Shown here piece after piece: positions 13,347 to 14,974 of a stretch of DNA of 14,974 nt. Positions within the stretch are counted from its first letter, which is position 1, and each line of letters starts with the position of its first letter. The notes beneath the pieces were generated by a model. It did not search any database, was not told the origin of the DNA, and saw only the letters and a list, made by a program, of their open reading frames with translations. Made by a program: the position numbers and the translations under genes. Source of the stretch: Clostridia bacterium (GTDB taxonomy: Bacteria; Bacillota; Clostridia; Peptostreptococcales; Anaerovoracaceae); NCBI GenBank assembly GCA_024403215.1, contig JAKSSJ010000022.1:1-14974 (forward strand), read 5' to 3'.

Positions 13347-14321
13347 ATGAATAAGTGGACTGATATTATAAACTGCATAAATGACAGTAAGGATATTGTA
13401 ATTCTTACTCACACAAATATGGATGGAGATGCCATGGGATCTACAGCTGCTCTTTGCTGTGCTTTAAGAAGGCTTGGGAAAAGAGCTGCCGTTTTAATTG
13501 AAGATGCTATTCCTGGTTATCTTAGCGTAATAGACCATAAAACAAATGATCCTTATTTTGTGTCCGAAATGCCATTTGACGCAGATCTTGCAATTGCTGT
13601 TGACTGCGGTGATGAAAAGAGAATTGAGAATAGAATTGATGCTTTTAAAAATGCAAAGACAAGACTTTGCATTGATCATCATATTCAAATGGAAGATTTT
13701 GCAGACTACTGTGTTGTTGAACCTCAGGCTGCTGCAACCGGCATGTTAATATTTGAACTTCTATCAGAACTTAATTTTCAAATTGATAAAGAAATTGCAG
13801 AGTATTTATATGTTGCAATAGTTACTGATACAGGAAGATTTAAGTATGATAACACAACTGCAGAAGTACATAAAACTGTCGCAAAGCTTTATGAATACGG
13901 AATTGATGGCTCGGCAATTTGCACTGCACTTTATGACAGCTATCCTATAGAGCAGCTCAAGGCCGAAGCTCATGCACAAGAAGTTATGGAGCTGTTTGCT
14001 GACAATAAAGCGGTAATTTCAAATATCAGAATTTCTGATATGCAAAGAATTGGTGCAGCATTTGATCAGATAGACACTTGCATTGACAGAATTAGAGTTA
14101 CAGGCGGAGTAGAAATTGCAGCCTTTCTTAAAGAAAAGGAACCTAATGTATTTAAGCTCAGTCTTAGATCTAAAAGCTATGCTGATGTAAATAAAGTGGC
14201 TCAGGCTCTTGGGGGCGGCGGCCATATAAGAGCTGCGGGCGCAACTCTTGAAATGGATATTGATAAAGCCTACGCTCTTATCAAGGAAGAAGTAGAAAAA
14301 GAACTCAAAAGATATAATTAA
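13347..14321 (+). CDS. nrnA: DHH-family oligoribonuclease / pAp phosphatase NrnA
   Basis: A 324-residue DHH-DHHA1 phosphoesterase. NrnA proteins degrade nano-RNAs of 2-5 nucleotides and dephosphorylate 3'-phosphoadenosine 5'-phosphate, using Mn ions in the cytoplasm. DHH-domain motifs: HTNMDGDAMGS (22-32, with His22, Asp26 and Asp28), VDCGD (85-89), the namesake IDHH (109-112) and VTDTGRFKYDNTT (159-171). The DHHA1 domain carries GGGGHIRAAGA (289-299). All expected metal ligands are present. It lies one base after rbfA with no obvious Shine-Dalgarno, and truB follows five bases later. The rbfA-nrnA-truB order is common in Bacillota. Cyclic-dinucleotide phosphodiesterases of the GdpP/PgpH type are larger, so this is the stand-alone NrnA form. 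Confidence 0.94.
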   Translation: MNKWTDIINCINDSKDIVILTHTNMDGDAMGSTAALCCALRRLGKRAAVLIEDAIPGYLSVIDHKTNDPYFVSEMPFDADLAIAVDCGDEKRIENRIDAFKNAKTRLCIDHHIQMEDFADYCVVEPQAAATGMLIFELLSELNFQIDKEIAEYLYVAIVTDTGRFKYDNTTAEVHKTVAKLYEYGIDGSAICTALYDSYPIEQLKAEAHAQEVMELFADNKAVISNIRISDMQRIGAAFDQIDTCIDRIRVTGGVEIAAFLKEKEPNVFKLSLRSKSYADVNKVAQALGGGGHIRAAGATLEMDIDKAYALIKEEVEKELKRYN

Positions 14322-14326
14322 GATTT

Positions 14327-14974
14327 ATGACGGGAATTGTTGTTGTCAATAAACCTATGGACTATACATCTCACGATGTAATAGCTATATTAAGAGGTAT
14401 ACTTGGCGAAAAGAAAATAGGTCACACTGGCACCTTAGATCCAAATGCTACAGGTGTTCTTCCGGTATGCCTTGGCAAAGCAACAAGACTTATTGAGTAT
14501 ATGGAGAATTCTCCAAAGTCATATTTCTGTAGGTTAAGACTTGGAATGTCATCGGACACTGATGATATCTGGGGAAACCTAACAGATAACGGTTTATTTT
14601 CTTTTCCAAGTCAGGAAGAAGTTGAACATATATTAAAAGGCTTTCTTGGTGATATAGATCAAATTCCACCTATGTATTCTAGAGTTAGTGTTAATGGAAG
14701 AAGACTAATCTCCTATGCAAGAAATGGTGAAGAAGTTGAAGTAAAGCCAAGAAAGATTCATATCTATGAAATTAACATGACAGGATACTATCCTTGTCAA
14801 AATGAAATTACTTTTAATGTTGTATGTTCAAGAGGAACATATATTAGATCCATCTGTCACGATATTGGAGATATCATTGGCTGCGGCGGTGTTATGGCTG
14901 CATTAGTTAGAACTGCAACCTCTGGATTTGATCTTAACGATGCAATTGATTTTGAAGAGATCAGAAAAATGCCA
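14327..14974 (+). CDS. truB: tRNA pseudouridine(55) synthase, N-terminal part (cut by right window edge)
   Basis: TruB converts U55 in the T-loop of tRNAs to pseudouridine and also acts as a tRNA chaperone. The frame starts at ATG 14327, five bases after nrnA, and stays open for 216 codons to the window end. Motifs: GIVVVNKPMDYTSHDV (3-18), the catalytic loop GHTGTLDPNATGVLPVCLGKATRL with nucleophile Asp38, the SSDTDDIWGN stretch, PPMYSRVSVNGRRLISYARNGEEVE (substrate-recognition segment), and CSRGTYIRSICHDIG. Most homologues have TLDP-Leu-ATG; here it is TLDP-Asn-ATG. No convincing Shine-Dalgarno precedes it, as for nrnA, suggesting coupled translation. The C-terminal PUA-like part is outside the window, where ribF often follows. 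Confidence 0.95.
   Translation, partial: MTGIVVVNKPMDYTSHDVIAILRGILGEKKIGHTGTLDPNATGVLPVCLGKATRLIEYMENSPKSYFCRLRLGMSSDTDDIWGNLTDNGLFSFPSQEEVEHILKGFLGDIDQIPPMYSRVSVNGRRLISYARNGEEVEVKPRKIHIYEINMTGYYPCQNEITFNVVCSRGTYIRSICHDIGDIIGCGGVMAALVRTATSGFDLNDAIDFEEIRKMP

Noticed and set aside
1..14974. Mobile elements, phage genes, defence or toxin-antitoxin systems, tRNA or rRNA genes
   Set aside because: Every coding stretch is accounted for by conserved housekeeping genes plus trxB-thiT, and the two intergenic regions hold only the regulatory structures listed.

Overview
The window is a chromosomal housekeeping region from a low-GC, Gram-positive-type bacterium, most likely a member of Clostridia (Bacillota). 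The evidence is the gene order tsf ... pyrH-frr-uppS-cdsA-dxr-rseP-ispG / rimP-nusA-infB-rbfA-nrnA-truB, AGGAGG-type ribosome binding sites, AT-rich third codon positions, and a NusA that ends soon after its KH domains. I cannot name the genus. All genes are on the + strand and packing is very tight: several stop and start codons overlap (TAATG, TAGTG, ATGA), and there are only two non-coding stretches of more than 100 bases.

Region 1 (1-772) holds the 3' end of tsf (elongation factor Ts). It is followed by a 127-base nested inverted repeat that includes the tsf stop codon, then a textbook intrinsic terminator, and then an extended -10 promoter that fires almost directly onto the next start codon. 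Region 2 (773-2337) is a two-gene unit: trxB (NADPH thioredoxin reductase) and thiT (the thiamine-binding S component of an ECF transporter). These genes are not normally found between tsf and pyrH. Region 3 (2319-8414) runs from an extended -10 promoter inside the end of thiT through seven tightly coupled genes. They cover UMP phosphorylation (pyrH), ribosome recycling (frr), undecaprenyl diphosphate synthesis (uppS), CDP-diacylglycerol synthesis (cdsA), two MEP isoprenoid-pathway steps (dxr, ispG) and a site-2 membrane protease (rseP). Isoprenoid precursors made by Dxr and IspG feed UppS, the lipid carrier step for cell-wall synthesis.

Region 4 (8415-14974) starts with a good sigma-A-type promoter followed by a hairpin with an interrupted T-tract, an arrangement suited to attenuation of the operon behind it. 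That operon is rimP-nusA-infB-rbfA-nrnA-truB, covering 30S maturation, transcription elongation and termination, translation initiation, nano-RNA turnover and tRNA pseudouridine-55 formation. truB runs off the right edge. polC (expected after ispG) and ylxR/ylxQ (expected between nusA and infB) are absent from the positions they usually hold in relatives.

I found no mobile element, CRISPR array, tRNA, rRNA or novel multi-gene system. The points most worth a second look are non-coding: the nested inverted repeat at the end of tsf, the possible leaderless trxB transcript, and the rimP-nusA leader with its promoter-hairpin arrangement and 14-base direct repeat.
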